A stretch of 64,000 bases of DNA from Artemia franciscana (GCF_032884065.1 NC_088864.1:20636654-20700653); one strand, 5' to 3'. Counted from the first letter of the stretch, positions 23,590-34,371 are shown. Translations and numbers: made by a program. Notes: a model not told the origin generated them from the letters alone.

Positions 23590-23997
23590 TCTGGTCTAAC
23601 ATGAAGTTGAACATTATCTGGAATGAATTATAAAATATGTGCATAGAATACAAGTATATTCTACATCTGGGATAAGTAAAGAACATAGGTAATATAAATT
23701 AGTGGTTTTGAGGTCAGTTCGTAGGTCTAAAATAAACTTCACGTTATCTGATAATGATAACGAATGTGTATGGAGAACAGTGTAGATTTGATATCTGATA
23801 TAGGTATAGAATTCAGATAAAAGAGATCTGTACTTTTCAGGTCGTTCTTCAGTTTGTTATTACATTATATGGTATAGATAACAAAATATGTAATATGTAG
23901 GGTACCGAGAATATATGTACATTGTATATTTGGTAGATGTATAGATAATATAGATTCATGATTTTCAGGTCTAATACAAACTTCACATTATCTGGTA
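23590..23997. repeat. ~130-bp degenerate minisatellite (left part)
   Basis: Repeating phrases: CTTCACATTATCTGGTA, ATAATGAAATATGTGnAGAGAACA and GATATCTGATATAGGTATAGA, in about three units. The last unit is interrupted by the transposon at 23998 and resumes at 26064 (TAGATAATGAAATATGTGC). Confidence 0.8.
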
Positions 23998-24017
23998 GGG
24001 GAGAGGGGGGCGAAACC
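23998..24017 (+). repeat. Left terminal inverted repeat of the transposon
   Basis: GGGGAGAGGGGGGCGAAACC, directly after TA at 23996-23997. Confidence 0.95.
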
Positions 24018-24360
24018 ACACGGGGGCGATACCGTCCGTTGGACCTCTCGTCCAAAGTCTTTTAACTAATACATTCAGAAAATCGCTGCTAGATGCCATT
24101 CATGTAGCGCACATTAGGCGGAAGTTTTGAATATTTGATGCCAAAGACAACTGAGATAAGAGGTAAAGAAGTTTTTATATACTCTCTGGAAATTTTGACA
24201 CCTAAAGTCCTCGTCAAACATTTTCCAAGCTATTTTACCTACAGGTTTGTAAGTTAGAAGGATCATAAGAGGTATGTTTCCGGTATTTTCCTCGTAATTT
24301 TCATCAAGAAATGTCTGGCGGTTTCCAAAAAAAGGTAAATTTTCAAAATGGCGTCAATAA

Positions 24361-24400
24361 GGGGTGACTCCGGACAGTTTTTTGGGGGCGACTCCGGACA
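24361..24400 (+). promoter_or_regulatory. Left subterminal repeats, possible transposase sites
   Basis: GGGGTGACTCCGGACAG and GGGGGCGACTCCGGACAC lie about 25 bp apart. The same motif occurs near the right end in both orientations. A transposase-binding role is inferred from position and repetition only. Confidence 0.6.
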
Positions 24401-24761
24401 CATTTCGAGGTGTCCGGTTTCACCCCTTGCTGATGGAAGTATCTCCGAGTCTGGAATTGGAAGTAGCTAGGGCTAGGAAATTACCAAATATTTCAATTTT
24501 ATTATACACTAGGAATAGGAACTTATTAAATTCAACTTTCAAAAAACAAAAACAATATTATGCCCCAATAGAGAGCAGAGCTCGTAAGGCTGGGACAGTA
24601 TAAATGCATAGAAAAAACACAACATCTCGTCATAAAAAAAAACATACAACATACGAGTTAACAGAGGAGGTCACCCCAGCGCGAGAATCCCACAACAAAC
24701 TATATATTAAAATCTATTATTCATCAATCCAGACACCCAGGCAAAGAACTATTTTTGAAGT

Positions 24762-25724
24762 ATGTTTTCTCAACAAGTCTTAAATGAGAATTCATCTTTC
24801 CGATCAGCCGCGGAAGAATTTTCTTTGAAGAAGTCTACCCTTGTGGATGCCGTGAAACACAATGATAATGATAGTGTTCGGGAGAGTTCCAAGTTCGTTT
24901 TTACTCCCAAACAAGAGAGAGATCTTGCTATATACCTCGAAAACTGCTCAATATTGAAACACGGACTAAATTAAAATGCAACGAGAAAGTTAGCCTAACA
25001 ATGGGCAACAACTCTGAAGCTCAAATTCCCACCAAGTTGGGAGCTGAATGAAGGAGCAAGATTTGACTAGTTTAAAGTATTTATTAAGCGTAATGCCACT
25101 TTGTCCATTAGAAAACCGTAAAATACAAGCCAGGCTTGTGCTGCCGGCTTCAATCCCACTGTAATTGGTGCCTTCTTTCGTAATCTTCAGGGACTGTATA
25201 GCAAGTTACAATTTCGTCCTGGTAGGATTTGGAATTGCGACGAAACAGGTGTACCCACAGTTTTTCAGGCTCCAAAGGTGATTGCTAAAAAGGGGGCAAA
25301 ACAGGTGGCACAGACCGTGTCGGCAGAAAGAGGGGAAAATACCACAATGCTGTGCATTGTGTCTGCAACTGGTCAGACTATTCCATCAGTGTTTGTTTTT
25401 CCAAGAGTCAAGGCTCCTGAGAGAATGTATCAAGATGGACCACCAGGATGCATTGGCTTAGCCCATCGCAGTGGATGGATGACCTCGGAAAATTTCGTTT
25501 GTTCATTGTAGCACTTCCAGAATGAAGTTAAACCTAGCAAAGAGAATCCTGCTTTGCTCTTGTTCGACAATCATGAAAGACATATTTCAATTGAAGTAGT
25601 TTCCTTGTGCAAAGATAATGGCATTCATCTTCTGACATTTCCTCTCCATTGCTCTCATCGCATTCAGCCCCTTGATGTAGGCCTTGTATTTGGGTGTGAC
25701 TTGTCTCGCTATGCCATAAAATAA
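24762..25724 (+). pseudogene. pogo/Tigger-like DDE transposase, decayed
   Basis: One continuous frame interrupted by five in-frame stops (24972, 24996, 25068, 25119, 25509) and closed by TAA at 25722; no frameshift is needed. Order: a helix-turn-helix-like N-terminus (FRSAAEEFSLKKSTL, about 24798-24842); a second DNA-binding region ending FIKRNATLSIRKP; and the catalytic core. Catalytic aspartates: WNCDETGV (Asp codon 25239), LLLFDNHERH (Asp 25566) and HRIQPLDVG (Asp 25674), i.e. a DD35D spacing, plus FVFPRVK and GWMTSENFV between the first two. This matches DDE_1 (Tigger/jerky/CENP-B-related) transposases. The N-terminal start is lost and the C-terminus ends soon after the third Asp, shorter than usual. 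It cannot make an active enzyme. Confidence 0.92.
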
Positions 25725-25825
25725 TAATGTGAAATACCCTTAGAGCTCTTTTGATATTCCAGTTAATTCTGCTACTTTTGTATTATCTGAATGCACTGTT
25801 TGAATCGTTAACTAATAGATGTCCG

Positions 25826-25880
25826 AAAATGCCCCTCATGTGTCCGAAGTCGCCCCACGGTAGGGGCGATTTCGGACACT
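25826..25880 (-). promoter_or_regulatory. Right subterminal repeats, possible transposase sites
   Basis: Three copies of the GGGGCGAnTnCGGACAC motif: two inverted (GTCCGAAAATGCCCC, TGTCCGAAGTCGCCCC) and one direct (TAGGGGCGATTTCGGACAC). They mirror the left-end motifs. Confidence 0.6.
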
Positions 25881-26043
25881 TTAAGACGTCATATGTTTTT
25901 GGGTCTCACTGAGAAACGACTTGATGGAAGTCATTGAAAAAAAATCCTAAGAAAGATGAATATTTAAGCTTTCTGTTCATGTAAAAACAAAGTTTGTATC
26001 TTTAGAAGAACATCTTATAGGGGTCAAAAACTCACAAACGTAC

Positions 26044-26063
26044 GGTTTCGCCCCCCTCTCCCC
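26044..26063 (-). repeat. Right terminal inverted repeat of the transposon
   Basis: Exact reverse complement of the left 20 bp, followed by TA. Confidence 0.95.
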
Positions 26064-26660
26064 TATAGATAATGAAATATGTGCAGAGAACAAGCATATA
26101 TTCCATATCTGATATAGATATAGATTATAGATAATGTAAATTAATCTTTCCCAAAGTTATCTAGCAAATCACCCCTTTCCAGAAATTTTTTTACCCAGTA
26201 CACCCTGAAAATAGATTCATTTCAAATTTTATGGCAATTAGATAAAACTATATGTATTAATTTCTCTACCCTATCTATGAAATATAGTAAAGAAAAGTAC
26301 AAATTCCACGCAATTGATTTTTGAAATAATGAAACAGTTTGTTTGACCTAGATTAGAAAGGTAAAACAACTAGATGTTTAAAAATTAGAAATCATCTTAC
26401 TGAGTCGGACTAACCTATGTCCTGCATATAGACAAATCGTTCTAGTGTCTATTTTCAGTCCCAGCAGTCATAGCTCACTGCAATTAACTATTTGCAATAA
26501 ATCTGTGTTCCAGAATCGCAATAACCATATTGTAGCCACCACCACTACCTCTGAGTTGCTCCAGTGTCCACCAGAAGATGGTAGTGCCCACCTTAAGATT
26601 CATTGTTATAATTCATAAGCTAGACTAGGGCACTTCCTGTCGAATGAGTTGTCGTAGAAA
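26064..26660. other. Minisatellite remainder, then unassigned intronic DNA
   Basis: 26064-26140 completes the interrupted ~130-bp minisatellite. The rest shows no recognised feature. Confidence 0.5.
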
Positions 26661-27023
26661 GGAGTTGAGAAGAGGGGGATATGTTGGGGGAACTTTCCAT
26701 TGAGGAATTTGTCATGGGGGAAGAAAATTTCTATGAAGGGAGCGCAGGATTTTCTAGCATTATTAAAAAAAAACAATGAAAAAATAAATATGAAAAAGTT
26801 TTTTCAACTGGAAATAAGGAGCAGCATTAAAACTTAAAACGAACAGAAATTATTACGCATATGAGGGGCTCACCTCCTCCTAATACCTCGTTCTTTACGC
26901 TAAAGTATTTTTAGTAATTTCAACTATTTATTCTATGGCTTTTGTGATTCAGGGGCCATTCTTAATGAATTGGGACAAAATTTAAGCTTTAGTGTAAAGA
27001 GCGAGGTACTGACGACGGGGAGA

Positions 27024-27149
27024 ACCCCCTCATATATGTAATAAAAACATGAGAATACAAAAGTTCTTTACGTAAGCTAATTTATAACCCCCTCATATAT
27101 GTAATAAAAACATGAGAATACAAAAGTTCTTTACGTAAGCTAATTTATA
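27024..27149. repeat. Perfect or near-perfect 63-bp direct duplication
   Basis: ACCCCCTCATATATGTAATA through GCTAATTTATA occurs at 27024 and again, head to tail, at 27087. Other copies of the element carry it once, so this is a local duplication, probably by slippage. Confidence 0.9.
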
Positions 27150-27398
27150 AGTTATGTACATCTTTTACTAATAAAAACAGTCGTTAAAAAAAATAAAAGT
27201 TCTAGTTGCCTTTTTAAGTAACCAAAAAATTGGAGGGCAACTAGGCTTCCTCCCCCGCTCCTTTTTTCTCAAAACCATTCGGTCAAAACTATGAGAAAGC
27301 CATTAAGCCAAAAAATAAATATGCAAATTTCGTTTTAATTATTCCTCTGCGGAGAGCCAAAATCAAAACATGCATTGATTTAAAAACGTTCTGAAATT

Positions 27399-27640
27399 AA
27401 ATAAAAAAAAAACAAGTTTTTTTAACTGAAAGTAAGGAGCGACATTAAAACTTAAAACGAACAGAAATTACTTCGTTTATGAAAGGGGCTGCTTCCTCAT
27501 CAATGCCCGCTCTTTACACTGAAGTTTTTTTCCTATTTTAAAAAGTAGAGTTGAGAGAAAGAGTCAAACTTTAGCGTAAAGAGCGGGGCGTTGATGAGGA
27601 AGTAGCCCCTTTCATATACGAAGTAATTTCTGTTCGTTTT
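27399..27640. repeat. FB-B hairpin, right arm shortened
   Basis: Left arm with ACTGAAAGTAAGGAGCGACA and the right arm up to AAGTAATTTCTGTTCG. The distal ~40 bp of the right arm are missing. Confidence 0.88.
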
Positions 27641-27654
27641 TTTATTTTATATAG

Positions 27655-29735
27655 AAAGGTTGGTCGTATAAATTTCGGAGGGGGCTGGTTAGATGGGTAA
27701 TTAAAAGTTCTAGTACATTTTTTAAGACTCAGAGTGACCGGAGGCTGGATATCCCCACACGCCTCGTATTTTCTTGAAAAGAATCTGATAGAAATTTTGT
27801 GCTGGTCATTTGTTGTTGTAGAAACTTCGAAAACAGCTCATTCGATTGGAAATTGAAGGAGCAAATTTAATAGTCGAAAGTGAATGGAGGGCAACTAATA
27901 TCTCTCCCACGCCCACAATGTCCCCAGACACCGGAAATTATGTCTTTGAGGATGATATCTCCCGAGAGCCCTCGGGGCAAAGGATGCAAGTTATGCCCTG
28001 GGGGGCATATAAGGTACATAGAGAAAGGGTGATTGTATAAATTTCGGAGGGGGTTCATTAGATTGGTGATCTGCGGTACTAGTGCATTTTTTTAAGACTC
28101 AGAGTGATCGGAAGGTGGATACCCCCCCACACCCCGTGTTTTCCCGAAATGCATCAGGTAGAAATTTGGAGATGGCCACTTGTTGTCGTAGAAACTTCGA
28201 AAACAGCTCATTCGATTGGAAACTGAAAGAGCGAGTGCCCTTTTTAATAGTCGAAAGTGACTGGAGAGCAACAAACCCCCTTCCCACGCCCATCATTTCC
28301 CCAAACCCATCCAATCAAAATTTTGAGTTAGTCATTTTGTTTGACGTAATTGAAAGGTGCAGATATTATGTCTTTGAGGATGACACCCCCACCGAGCCCT
28401 TTGGGCAAGGGTTGTAAGTTATGCCCTGGGGACATATATTATATAGAAAGGATGATCGTATAAACTTCGGAGGGGGCTCATTGGATTGGTAGTCAGAGCT
28501 TCTAGTGCCCTTTTTAAGGCTCAGAGTGATTGGTGGGTGGTTACACTCTCCCCCCACACCTCGGATTTTCCCGAAATGCATCTGATAGAAGTTTTGAGAT
28601 GGCCATTCGTTGTCGTAGAAACTTCGAAAACAATTCATTCGATTGGAAATTGAAAGGGCTAGGGCCCTTTTTAACATTCGAAAGTGATTGGAGGGCGAAA
28701 ACCGCCCTCCCACGCCTACGATTTCACCAAACACATCTAATCAAAATTTTTAAATAGCCATTTTTTTCAACGTTATTGAAAGGTCTGGAATTTATGTCTT
28801 TGAGGATGACAACCCTCAACACCCCCAATACCCTCAGGGCAAGGGTTTTAAGCTGTGTCCTGGGGGCATGTAAGGTACATATAGAAAGGGTAATCGTGTA
28901 AACTTCAGAGGGGGCTCATTGGATTGGTAAAATCAAAAGTTCTAGTGCCCTTTTTAAGATCCAGCGTGATCCTACGGGGGATACCCTCCCCCACGCCTTG
29001 TTTTTTCCCGAGATGCATCTAATAGAAATAAAAAGGGCTTGTGCCCTTTTTAATAGTCAAAACTGATTGGAGGACAACTAAATCCCCTTCCTCGCCCACC
29101 CTTTCTCCGAACACATCCAATCAAAATTTCAAGATAGCCATTTTGCTCAGCAAAATCAAAAAGTCCAGAAATTATGTCTTTGAGGATGAAAACCCCTTAG
29201 AGCTCTCAGGGTGAGGGTTGTAAGTTATGCCCTGGGGGCATATAAGGTACAGATAGAAAGGATGATCGTATAAAATTCGGAGGGGGGCTCATTGGATTAT
29301 TGATCAGAACTTCTAGTGCCTTTTTTAAGATTCAGTTATCGGAGGGTGGATATCCCCCCCTCACCTCGTATTTTCCTGAAATTCATGTAATAGAAATTTT
29401 GAGAAGGCCATTTTTGCCATAGAAACTTTGAAAACAGCTCATTCGATTGACAATTGAAAGGGCCAGTGCTCCTTTTAATATTCTTTGCCATTTCCCAGAC
29501 CCATCTAATCAAAATTCCGAAATAGCCATTCTGTTCAAAGTAATTGTAAGGTCCGAAAATTATGTCTTTGAGGATGATACGCCCCCCCCCCCTCGCAGCC
29601 CTCAGGGAAAAGGCTAAAAGATTTGCTTTGGGGTATATAAGGTACACATAGAAAGGTTGATCATATAAACTTCGGAGGGGGCTCAATGGATTGGCAATCA
29701 GAAGTTCTAGTGCTAGAACGACTGGGGACATTAAG
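27655..29735 (+). repeat. Six-unit cluster of ~360-440-bp modules
   Basis: GTATAAATTTCGGAGGGGG-type starts occur near 27667, 28029, 28448, 28891, 29264 and 29658. Each full unit has two related halves: one with CTTCGGAGGGGGCTCATT and one with GTAGAAACTTCGAAAACAGC. Both are followed by AGTGCCCTTTTTAA and a G-rich GATTGGAGGGCAAC stretch, then ATTTTGAGATAGCCATTTTG and TTATGTCTTTGAGGATGA. A dimeric unit is therefore likely. Short open frames on both strands are not conserved between units. Confidence 0.88.
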
Positions 29736-30074
29736 TTGGAACTTCTGGGGATACTACTATTACTACTTCTGCTCTTACAATTTAAATAAATAAAAAGAGT
29801 GTAAGTTTATCCAGGTTTTCAAAGATCATGAATAGAATCTTTCGGGAATGACATTAAATTCTATTTTTCAGGTCAACTTCAGAAGCTATAAAATTAAATT
29901 AAAAATTATACTGTTTGTGTTAGAATTAAAAATTGTTGAGAGTTTTTCCAACATGCAAATAGCAACCCATACTATGGATTCTTATAGAAAAAAAAACTGA
30001 AAAGATATACAATATTTATTTTTTCATGAAAAACATTATGTCAATAAAAAACGAACAGAAATTAATTTTAAAAA
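29736..30074. other. Intronic DNA with trinucleotide run
   Basis: A TACTACTATTACTACTTCTGC run (about 29753-29774) resembles the tail of an inverted LINE, but no coding sequence adjoins it. Otherwise AT-rich. Confidence 0.45.
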
Positions 30075-30560
30075 GTTTTTCCACAAGAAAAGTTTTTCAA
30101 AGACAAGTAAAGAGCTCCATTAAGCTAAGAATGAGCAAAAATTAAGTCAAATAATCTTCCAGGCGTATAACTTCCATAAACAAAATACGTTTGAAATATT
30201 TTCACTTTTCTTAATTTCATAAATAAAAAAAATATCAAAACCTTAAGGAACAAATGTGAGTATATGTCAATTAAACTGACAACCCACGGTCATTTGTTTG
30301 TTGTTGTTTTTTTTTTCAGTTTAAGCGCAAATTTTGTTCTGGTTTTGAAACTGCATGGGGGTTATCAGCCCTACTCATTTAATTTATCTTGTTTGGGTTT
30401 GGCTCGGCTATTTATTATAATTTCTGTTCATTTTGAGTTTCATTTGATTTATTGATAGTGATTTGTGGTAGTTTTATGCTCGGAAGATTCTTTGACTTAA
30501 TTTTTGCTCATTCTTGGCTTAATGGAGCTCTTTACTTTTCTTTGAAAACTTGTCTTGTGT
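30075..30560. repeat. Inverted repeat, ~100-bp arms
   Basis: Left arm (30075-30180) contains CAAGTAAAGAGCTCCATTAA and GAGCAAAAATTAAGTCAAA. The right arm (about 30450-30560) holds their complements, TTTGACTTAATTTTTGCTC and TTAATGGAGCTCTTTACTT. The right-arm sequence recurs elsewhere (about 47960, 50480, 54490) as part of a dispersed family. Confidence 0.85.
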
Positions 30561-31699
30561 AAAAAGTGTTTAAATTAAAGATAAAAATGGTGACTCAACC
30601 CGCTTAGCGTGTTTACTGAAAAAGAAAGCAAAAACTTGACTTTTTCTTTGGCTTAAAGCTTCAAGCCTCATATACTTAAAGCTACGAATATAAAAGGTTA
30701 TAATCTTTGTATGTCCAACTGCTTAAGAAGACTTAGCTTTCCTTTGAAGCTGTAGATGTCTTTGGGACTCAACAAGTAGTTAATGTATGAAATTTGAAAA
30801 CATCAAATGGTTTCAAATTTGACTAATTTGCTTTACTGATTTATTTTCTCGGTTCAACATGGCAACACTGAATAAAATGTGGAACTATGATATTTATAAC
30901 TTTGAGACAACCAAAACAAGGCCTGGATAGCCGTGAGAGAAGTCTAATATCAATTTATTTTTCATGTTCTTGCTACGTTGTATGTAGATCATTGTATCCT
31001 ACTATTTGCAATAGCCTATGTGACAGGTAAATGCAGGAAATTTCCAGAAGTTGAAACTTTAGGCAGTCGAAATTAGGTTTATTTTGTGATGTCACCAATT
31101 GCCTTCTTCTCCTAGTTGGAAAGTGTGAAAAATTTTGTAAAAACTTAACTAAAATTTTAAGCATAAAAAACATATATTTCTTGTTTAAAGTCAACTTATC
31201 TTGGACTGTAGGGCTTGTTAAGGTGGTTTATGGTAATTGAGCTGGATATCAAGTCAAACTGTTTCATTCCAAATTTAAGACAGGTAAAAATACTTTCTAT
31301 GTAAACAATAGTTCTTAAGTTTATGAAGAGTCACCAATTTCGAAATCGGTGAATGGATATAAAATTAATCACTGAGAAACCGCATTTAAACCCACGATAT
31401 TATTACTGGAACCTACTTTAAAATATAAAAACTTGAAATTGAATTTTTACTAATTTTTACTGAATTTTACTAAATTGAATTAACGAAATTGAATTTTACT
31501 AAAATTGAAATTTTACTAAGCTGGTCTCTTTTACTAGTACTGTTCGTTTGTTTTTTTCGAGAAAACTTTTACTGGAATCTGTTTTCAGAAGATAATCTGA
31601 GGATTTTTCAAATACAAAATCATACTGCACAAGGTTTTACATAGGATTGTTGGATGATAGGTCTTAACTAACTTTAATGTTTCATTTTGTGTTTTTCAG
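30561..31699. other. Distal intron DNA
   Basis: AT-rich with no recognised exon or repeat. Ends at the acceptor GTTTTTCAG. Confidence 0.5.
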
Positions 31700-31783
31700 G
31701 TATATAAGAGTGTTATTCCAACTAATACCCTTTACATCCTTGCTATGGAGAAGATCATGGCGAAGATGCATGAAAGGAATTAA
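31700..31783 (+). CDS. Last coding exon of host gene
   Basis: After GTGTTTTTCAG the exon reads VYKSVIPTNTLYILAMEKIM followed by AKMHERN and TAA (31781-31783), 27 codons plus stop, in phase 0 with the exon at 21345. The joined C-terminus (85 residues) ends in an amphipathic helix. It is preceded by a clean polypyrimidine tract. Function unknown; upstream exons must lie before 21345 and were not found. Confidence rests on splice sites, frame agreement and a plausible 3' UTR with AATAAA. Confidence 0.68.
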   Translation, partial: VYKSVIPTNTLYILAMEKIMAKMHERN

Positions 31784-32360
31784 GCGAAGATCTGCCTGAT
31801 TTTATTGTGATAAAAGAAGCAACATTGTAAATAGTAATTGCAAGTGTCAGTAAATTTGTAATATGCCGGACAGTTGATTCGAGATGAAATATGCAAACAG
31901 AAACTTCTTCCCTAACCTGTACCTCTCTTTCTTCCTTCTCTGTATCTCCTTTATTTGTCTTTTTTCTCTCTACAGCTCTTTTTTTCTATTCTTCTCCCTC
32001 TCTCTTTTCGTCTCTCTTGCCTTTCATTTTTCTAAAGGGACATGGGATGAGACTCATTATTTTGCACGCAATTATACCAGAACTAAAGAGCTTGACTTCT
32101 ACTACTTCTAAAAAGCACATTGTGATATAAAGGGACTTTTTGCACAGATGCACAAGCCCTCCCTTCACCAACATGGTTAGACCTTCATGTTTTATTACCG
32201 ACCTTGGCAGTGGAATCAAACCATATTTTTGTAATGTAGTTGGAACGAGCATCTTAACTACTCGTGGGCAATTGTGACGGAAAAGAGGTGGCTTCTTTTT
32301 TTTCCACTTCTCGAAGTGCAAACGCCTCCAAACCTTAATAAAGAACTGTTATTCCCATGG
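31784..32360 (+). other. Probable 3' UTR of host gene
   Basis: Follows the stop codon and runs to just beyond the first good polyadenylation signal. Contains a long pyrimidine-rich stretch (about 31900-32030) that opens spurious reading frames. The dispersed foldback element starts soon after (about 32395). Confidence 0.55.
32337..32342 (+). terminator. AATAAA polyadenylation signal
   Basis: First canonical hexamer found downstream of the stop at 31783. Confidence 0.5.
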
Positions 32361-32394
32361 ACTCAAGTGTCCTAAACTTAGTGTCCCATGGAAT

Positions 32395-33540
32395 CTCTCA
32401 AGGAGTCAACGAATGAAAATCACACCATCAGATTCAGCATATCAGACAACCCTACTGTAGAGGTTTCAAGTTCCCGTCTGCAAAAATGTGAAATTTTTAT
32501 TATTTTGCCCGAAGAAAGATCCCGAATGCCTTTTTTTCTCATGAGCAATCCCATCCAACCAATGGTCCTGGAATATTGGAAGAGGACTCGAACGGTAATT
32601 GATGGTTCTAGCACTCTTTTTAAGCGGCCAAAAAGATTAGAGGGGAGCTAGCCCTTCTCCCACACCTCTTTTTCTCAAAGTCGTCCGGGCAAATTTTGAG
32701 ATAGCCATTTTGCTTCAAATAGTTGAAAGGTCTTATAACTGTGCCTTTGGGGATAACATGACCCCCACTGTCCCGAGGAAAGGGTCTATGTTTTAAAATC
32801 TGCTCATTGTTTACGTAAAGTATTTTTTACTGGCAAGTACACAGACATTTTTTCTGGGGATGAAGGTTTACTTTCTGCTGGGGGAATTTTCCGTGTTGAA
32901 GAAAGTTTTCAGACGGTGAACATTCCTGAGAAAATTTTACACTGGGGGAATGTGCCAGATTTCCTATACGTAATTCTTTTCATTTTTCTTTCTTTCTCCT
33001 TTGTCGACTCAATCTTACCTGTGGGTATATTAAGGGTAATTGTCTGGGGGAAATTTTCACTGGATTCGAATTGTTCTTAAGGATATATCCGGGGGGGGGG
33101 GTGGCTCTGGGAAAAAATTTCCATAGAGGGAGGAATTTCCTGTATGACTTGAAAAACAGCCAGTAATTAAAGTATTTTTCAAGTGAAAGTGTGCTCCGAA
33201 GAATTTTTCGGGAGAATCGTCTGCGAGATTTTTCAGAGAATTTTTTAGCGATAATAGAATCGTCTGGGAGTAATTCCTCTGGCGGGGGCAGGGTATTTTG
33301 TGTTGGAGAAACTTTCCATAGAGGGATTTTTCGTGGAAGAGGGAAATTTCCATGGAGGAGGAGCTGTATTTTCCGGCATTATTTAAAAAACGATCAGAAA
33401 TTAAATATAAAAACAAGTTTCTTCAGCTAAAAGTAAGGAGTGGGCAACCCTACTCATACGTAATAATTTCTGTTCGTTTTAAGTTTTAATGCTGATCCTT
33501 TGTTTCAGTTGCAAAACTTGTTTGTTTTTTTAATTTAATA
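32395..33540 (+). mobile_element. Composite foldback element, headless divergent copy
   Basis: Begins GAATGAAAATCACACCATCA, equivalent to about 240 bp into the intact element, so the hairpin head is missing. It contains the TTCTAGCACTCTTTTTAAG module and ATTTTGAGATAGCCATTTTG. Around 32880-33360 it carries several GGGGGAAnTTTCC phrases, and it ends in a shortened hairpin (33404-33538). Apparent reading frames are not conserved. Confidence 0.78.
33404..33538. repeat. Shortened FB-B-like hairpin
   Basis: AAACAAGTTTCTTCAGC ... AGTAAGGAGTG, then a right arm TAATTTCTGTTCGTTTTAAG ... AAACTTGTTTG. The middle of the palindrome is deleted. Confidence 0.75.
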
Positions 33541-33914
33541 TATATGAAGATGCAGTGATTGTCAAAAATTACGTTGTATTTAGATACTATTTTTGTTAAG
33601 TACAAAAAGCCCTAGATATAGCTATTTTCTTTTGAATATGCCCTCTCTAACATCTGTATGATGTTTTAGCTCCCCACAAGCTGTTGCAGAAAACAAAAAG
33701 CAGGATTAAAGAAAAGGAGACACCTCTGCTTCCAATGCGAAAAAAATGGTTTTCCTCGTTGCTCAAGATAGAGGACTGCAATTCTTCTAAATGGGGTTTT
33801 GAGTTATGCTGGTTTCCAAGATACAGTTTTTATTTCTATCTGACACCATTTTTGAGGGGATTTCAAGCTATTTTTCGAAATTCATAAATTTGTTTTCGCA
33901 ACCATATTTTATCA

Positions 33915-34184
33915 TTAAGAATAATCAAAAATAATAGTTGCCATATCCTGAATCTTGTTGAAATGGGAATTCTTTTTCGCTTGACAGTTTTTTTGTTTTT
34001 TTTTAATGTTTTTAAAGTTTTGGTCAATATGGGTTAGGTACTTTTTTATCAAACATGCGATTGCCTCTCTGTAGAGTTGCTCACGGTTCTTCACCTCCAA
34101 ATTATAGTCTGGAAAATAACACAACGAGAAAGAGCTTTTGGGACTATTACAATACTTGCCCACAAAGCTTTTCCAAGATGGAAG
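33915..34184 (-). CDS. Possible terminal exon, minus strand (uncertain)
   Basis: Reading down from an acceptor-like TTATTTTTGTGATAG, an open stretch of about 90 codons begins ALPSWKSFVGKYCNSP, continues LEVKNREQLYREAIACL and IKKYLTHIDQNFKN, turns lysine-rich and ends DMATIIFDYS before a stop at 33915. The first two thirds have protein-like composition (balanced charges, an amphipathic helix); the lysine run comes from an A-rich tract. There is no ATG at the start, no partner exon with matching phase was proven, and no family is recognised. It could equally be a chance open frame in AT-rich DNA. Confidence 0.25.
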   Translation of the reverse strand, partial: LPSWKSFVGKYCNSPKSSFSLCYFPDYNLEVKNREQLYREAIACLIKKYLTHIDQNFKNIKKKQKNCQAKKNSHFNKIQDMATIIFDYS

Positions 34185-34331
34185 GGCTATCACAAAAATA
34201 ATTATTTATTTTTACCATGTTTACAAAAATAAAAAATGCTAGTATAGAGGAGTAAGTAAAGGAAAAGAGAAAATAGATAAAAACACAAACAAAAATACAC
34301 CATCAGCATAAAAAAAAGCGAAGCCAACGCA

Positions 34332-34371
34332 TTAGAACCATCCTTAACCACTGTCAAGAATGGTTCTAATT
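34332..34371. repeat. Small hairpin
   Basis: ATTAGAACCATCCTT and AAGAATGGTTCTAAT pair with one mismatch around a 10-nt loop. Confidence 0.85.

Larger units (their letters stand above)
23998..26063 (+). mobile_element. pogo/Tigger-like DNA transposon, 2,066 bp
   Basis: Bounded by 20-bp perfect terminal inverted repeats (GGGGAGAGGGGGGCGAAACC and its complement) and flanked on both sides by TA (23996-23997 and 26064-26065), the target duplication of Tc1/mariner/pogo elements. It carries one decayed transposase frame and GC-rich subterminal motifs, and sits within a minisatellite unit inside the host intron. The left and right insides differ, so it is a long coding element, not a MITE. Confidence 0.93.
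26660..27640 (+). mobile_element. Composite foldback element, 5'-truncated
   Basis: Starts mid-element at GTTGAGAAGAGGGGGATATG (equivalent to about 9766 in copy 1). It contains the first foldback (26808-27055), the TTACGTAAGCTAATTTATA stretch, a GTTCTAGTTGCC segment and the second foldback, ending in the right arm at TTCTGTTCGTTTT. It lacks the hairpin head. Lies in the host-gene intron. Confidence 0.85.
21520..31699 (+). other. 10,180-bp intron (phase 0)
   Basis: Inferred intron from GTTTTATTTC to TTTTTCAG. It contains AT-rich DNA, three small tandem repeats (22185, 23197, 23590), a pogo-like transposon (23998-26063), a truncated composite foldback element (26660-27640) and a module cluster (27655-29735). 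The inference rests on frame continuity (LEALK|VYKSV) and consensus splice sites. No transcript evidence is available. Confidence 0.6.

Noticed and set aside
24364-24603. 79-codon frame at the transposon's left side
   Set aside because: Spans the subterminal GC motifs and is not in continuity with the transposase domains.
31884-32130. Two overlapping hydrophobic frames after the host gene stop
   Set aside because: They come from a pyrimidine-rich 3' UTR tract read in two frames; no splice or family support.
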